This document shows positions 5,808 to 6,405 of a stretch of DNA of 6,405 nt, one piece after another (the first letter of the stretch is position 1; each line of letters begins with the position of its first letter). The stretch comes from an uncultured Eubacteriales bacterium. GTDB lineage: Bacteria > Bacillota > Clostridia > Oscillospirales > Acutalibacteraceae. The notes under the pieces were generated by a model. That model made no database searches, was not told the origin of the DNA, and worked only from the letters and a program-made list of their open reading frames with translations. Both the position numbers and the translations under genes were made by a program. The DNA lies in NCBI GenBank assembly GCA_902462035.1, contig CABQAC010000130.1:1-6405 (forward strand). The letters are read 5' to 3'.

Positions 5808-6053
5808 TTATTGGCCCGAAAACTTCTGCTTTACCTGCTGCATCTTCTGCTGGTCCGCCTGTTCGGTGGTATACCAGCCCTTGCCCGCCATTTTGGTGTA
5901 AATATCGTCCTGCATGCACAAAGAATCCTGAAGCGCCTTGTCAAACGCCGAATTGACATTGGCGGTGCCGGACTCGATGGCCCCGTGCAGGTACAAATCG
6001 CACACACCCTTTGTGGTCAGCAAAATGTTTTCCATAATGCACTTATCATCCAT
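5808..6053 (-). CDS. CotF-type spore coat protein
   Basis: This 81-aa protein matches the Coat F domain along its full length. CotF-family proteins are small helical coat or coat-associated proteins of endospores, related in fold to ferritin-like helical bundles. The visible signature is MENILLTTKGVCDLYLHG (about 7-24), SANV-like SGTANVNSAF (28-37), LCMQDDIY (45-52) and KGWYTTEQADQQKMQQVKQKF (58-78), the usual hallmark of clostridial members. It is shorter than Bacillus CotF (around 160 aa), as is normal for clostridial versions. AAGGAGG (6061-6067) lies seven bases before the ATG. It follows the 57-aa gene by 30 bases and shares its transcript, so both are probably made late in sporulation in the mother cell. 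That timing comes from knowledge of the family; I could not find a convincing sigma-E or sigma-K promoter. Confidence 0.88.
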   Translation of the reverse strand: MDDKCIMENILLTTKGVCDLYLHGAIESGTANVNSAFDKALQDSLCMQDDIYTKMAGKGWYTTEQADQQKMQQVKQKFSGQ

Positions 6054-6083
6054 TTTAATGCCTCCTTCCCTTTCGCGTCCGCG

Positions 6084-6257
6084 TTATACCAATCCGTAAA
6101 ACTGGTCAAAAATTTGCTGGTGTTTGGCCGCCATCTGTTCCACACAGTTTTTCAGTTCCTGGTCCTGCAGGTTTTGGACCGCCTCCTGGCACTGTTGCTT
6201 TAAAAACTTTTCGTGGCCCAGGGCATCCTCGATATACAGCAATTCTTTCGGGCTCAT
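6084..6257 (-). CDS. Small spore-coat-associated protein, partner of the CotF-type gene
   Basis: This 57-aa protein starts MSPKELLYIEDALGHEKFL and ends KHQQIFDQFYGLV. It is highly charged and Gln-rich and should form two amphipathic helices (about 3-26 and 29-53) in a hairpin. Small proteins of this type are often found directly upstream of CotF-type genes in Clostridia and are annotated as hypothetical or spore coat. I infer a structural or adaptor role in the coat. The ATG at 6257 has a near-perfect ribosome binding site, GGAGGTGA at 6264-6271, six bases away. There are two cysteines (residues 23 and 38), no signal peptide and no membrane segment. It is the first solid gene of the operon. 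Confidence 0.8.
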   Translation of the reverse strand: MSPKELLYIEDALGHEKFLKQQCQEAVQNLQDQELKNCVEQMAAKHQQIFDQFYGLV

Positions 6258-6319
6258 TTATAATCACCTCCGTTCGTATTATTGCCGCTGTTTTTAAGGT
6301 TCATGCCGCTTGCGCCCAT
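6254..6319 (-). CDS. Possible mini-ORF overlapping the 57-aa gene start
   Basis: A 21-codon frame from the ATG at 6319 begins MGASGMNLKN and ends GGDYK. Its TGA overlaps the next ATG as ATGA, a typical translational-coupling junction. The composition (Asn, Gly, Lys) would suit a tiny spore protein. The frame stays open to a TTG at 6346. Against it, the binding site is poor (AGGA only two bases from the ATG), and the last codons are forced by the next gene's ribosome binding site. I hold this as tentative. Confidence 0.3.
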   Translation of the reverse strand: MGASGMNLKNSGNNTNGGDYK

Positions 6320-6361
6320 TTTCCTATTTTTATTTTTCAGCGCCAAATCGTTTTAAGCGGC

Positions 6362-6397
6362 AAAAAAGCGCCGGGGGCTTTACAGCCCCCGGCGCTT
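6362..6397 (-). terminator. Strong rho-independent terminator of a gene beyond the right edge
   Basis: A perfect 13-bp stem, AAGCGCCGGGGGC with GCCCCCGGCGCTT, closes a 6-base loop and is followed on the minus strand by T6. It must end a minus-strand transcript entering from outside the window, so the coat operon is a separate unit that starts in about 6258-6361. I saw no clear promoter there. Confidence 0.85.
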
Positions 6398-6405
6398 GCG
6401 CAAAC

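Noticed and set aside
5811..6203. 130-aa plus-strand frame opposite the spore-coat genes
   Set aside because: It is antisense to two well-supported coat-type genes that have near-perfect ribosome binding sites, and it resembles nothing known.
6258..6361. Sigma-E or sigma-K promoter for the coat operon
   Set aside because: CATGAACC and ATA-type boxes are present, but neither sequence nor spacing matches the sporulation sigma consensus well enough to call.
1..6405. CRISPR array, tRNA, rRNA, phage structural or transposase genes
   Set aside because: I looked for regular direct repeats, cloverleaf structures and integrase or transposase motifs and found none. The only mobile-element signal is the palindrome at 3906-3976.

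Overview
The window looks like a chromosomal segment from an anaerobic, spore-forming member of the Clostridia, most likely an Oscillospirales/Ruminococcaceae-type gut or fermenter bacterium. This is an inference. It rests on two small spore-coat-type proteins, strong AGGAGG-type ribosome binding sites, sigma-A-like promoters with 17-bp spacers, intrinsic terminators ending in U-runs, and a lipoprotein with a classical lipobox. No rRNA, tRNA or CRISPR array is visible. Almost everything lies on the minus strand; the only convincing plus-strand gene is an XRE-type regulator.

Layout from left to right. (1) 33-2579 (-) is a large GC-rich gene for a GH95-like (DUF5703-type) glycoside hydrolase. 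It has its own promoter at 2622-2650, which helps fix its start. (2) 2762-3355 (-) is a 197-aa protein that I do not recognise. It is divergent from (3), 3521-3889 (+), a 122-aa XRE-family HTH regulator read from a TTG codon. The AT-rich gap between them holds a good minus-strand promoter, a weaker plus-strand promoter and an 8-bp inverted repeat that could be the regulator's operator. (4) 3890-4073 carries two strong palindromes. One has arms that resemble the terminal repeats of IS3/IS150-type insertion sequences and may also act as a terminator. The other is a 38-bp near-perfect palindrome across the stop codon of the next gene. (5) 4057-5488 (-) is a two-gene operon: a lipoprotein (4847-5488, GTG start), then a Sec-secreted protein (4057-4833). 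It is preceded by an extended -10 promoter and an apparent 15-codon leader ORF with a strong ribosome binding site. (6) 5808-6257 (-) is a spore-coat gene pair, a 57-aa protein then a CotF-type 81-aa protein, closed by a strong terminator at 5718-5753. A possible extra mini-ORF overlaps the start of the 57-aa gene. (7) 6362-6397 is the terminator of a minus-strand gene outside the window.

The genes do not form one pathway. The window is a mosaic of four unrelated transcription units: carbohydrate metabolism, a regulator with a divergent unknown gene, an envelope/secreted pair, and spore coat. The middle stretch (about 3360-5700) is visibly AT-richer than the flanking hydrolase gene. With the palindromic elements, this makes it the most likely accessory segment. 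I find no clear new defence or mobile system. The least explained parts are the leader-ORF/lipoprotein/secreted-protein operon, the cysteine-rich unknown gene opposite the XRE regulator, and the two palindromes at 3906-4073.
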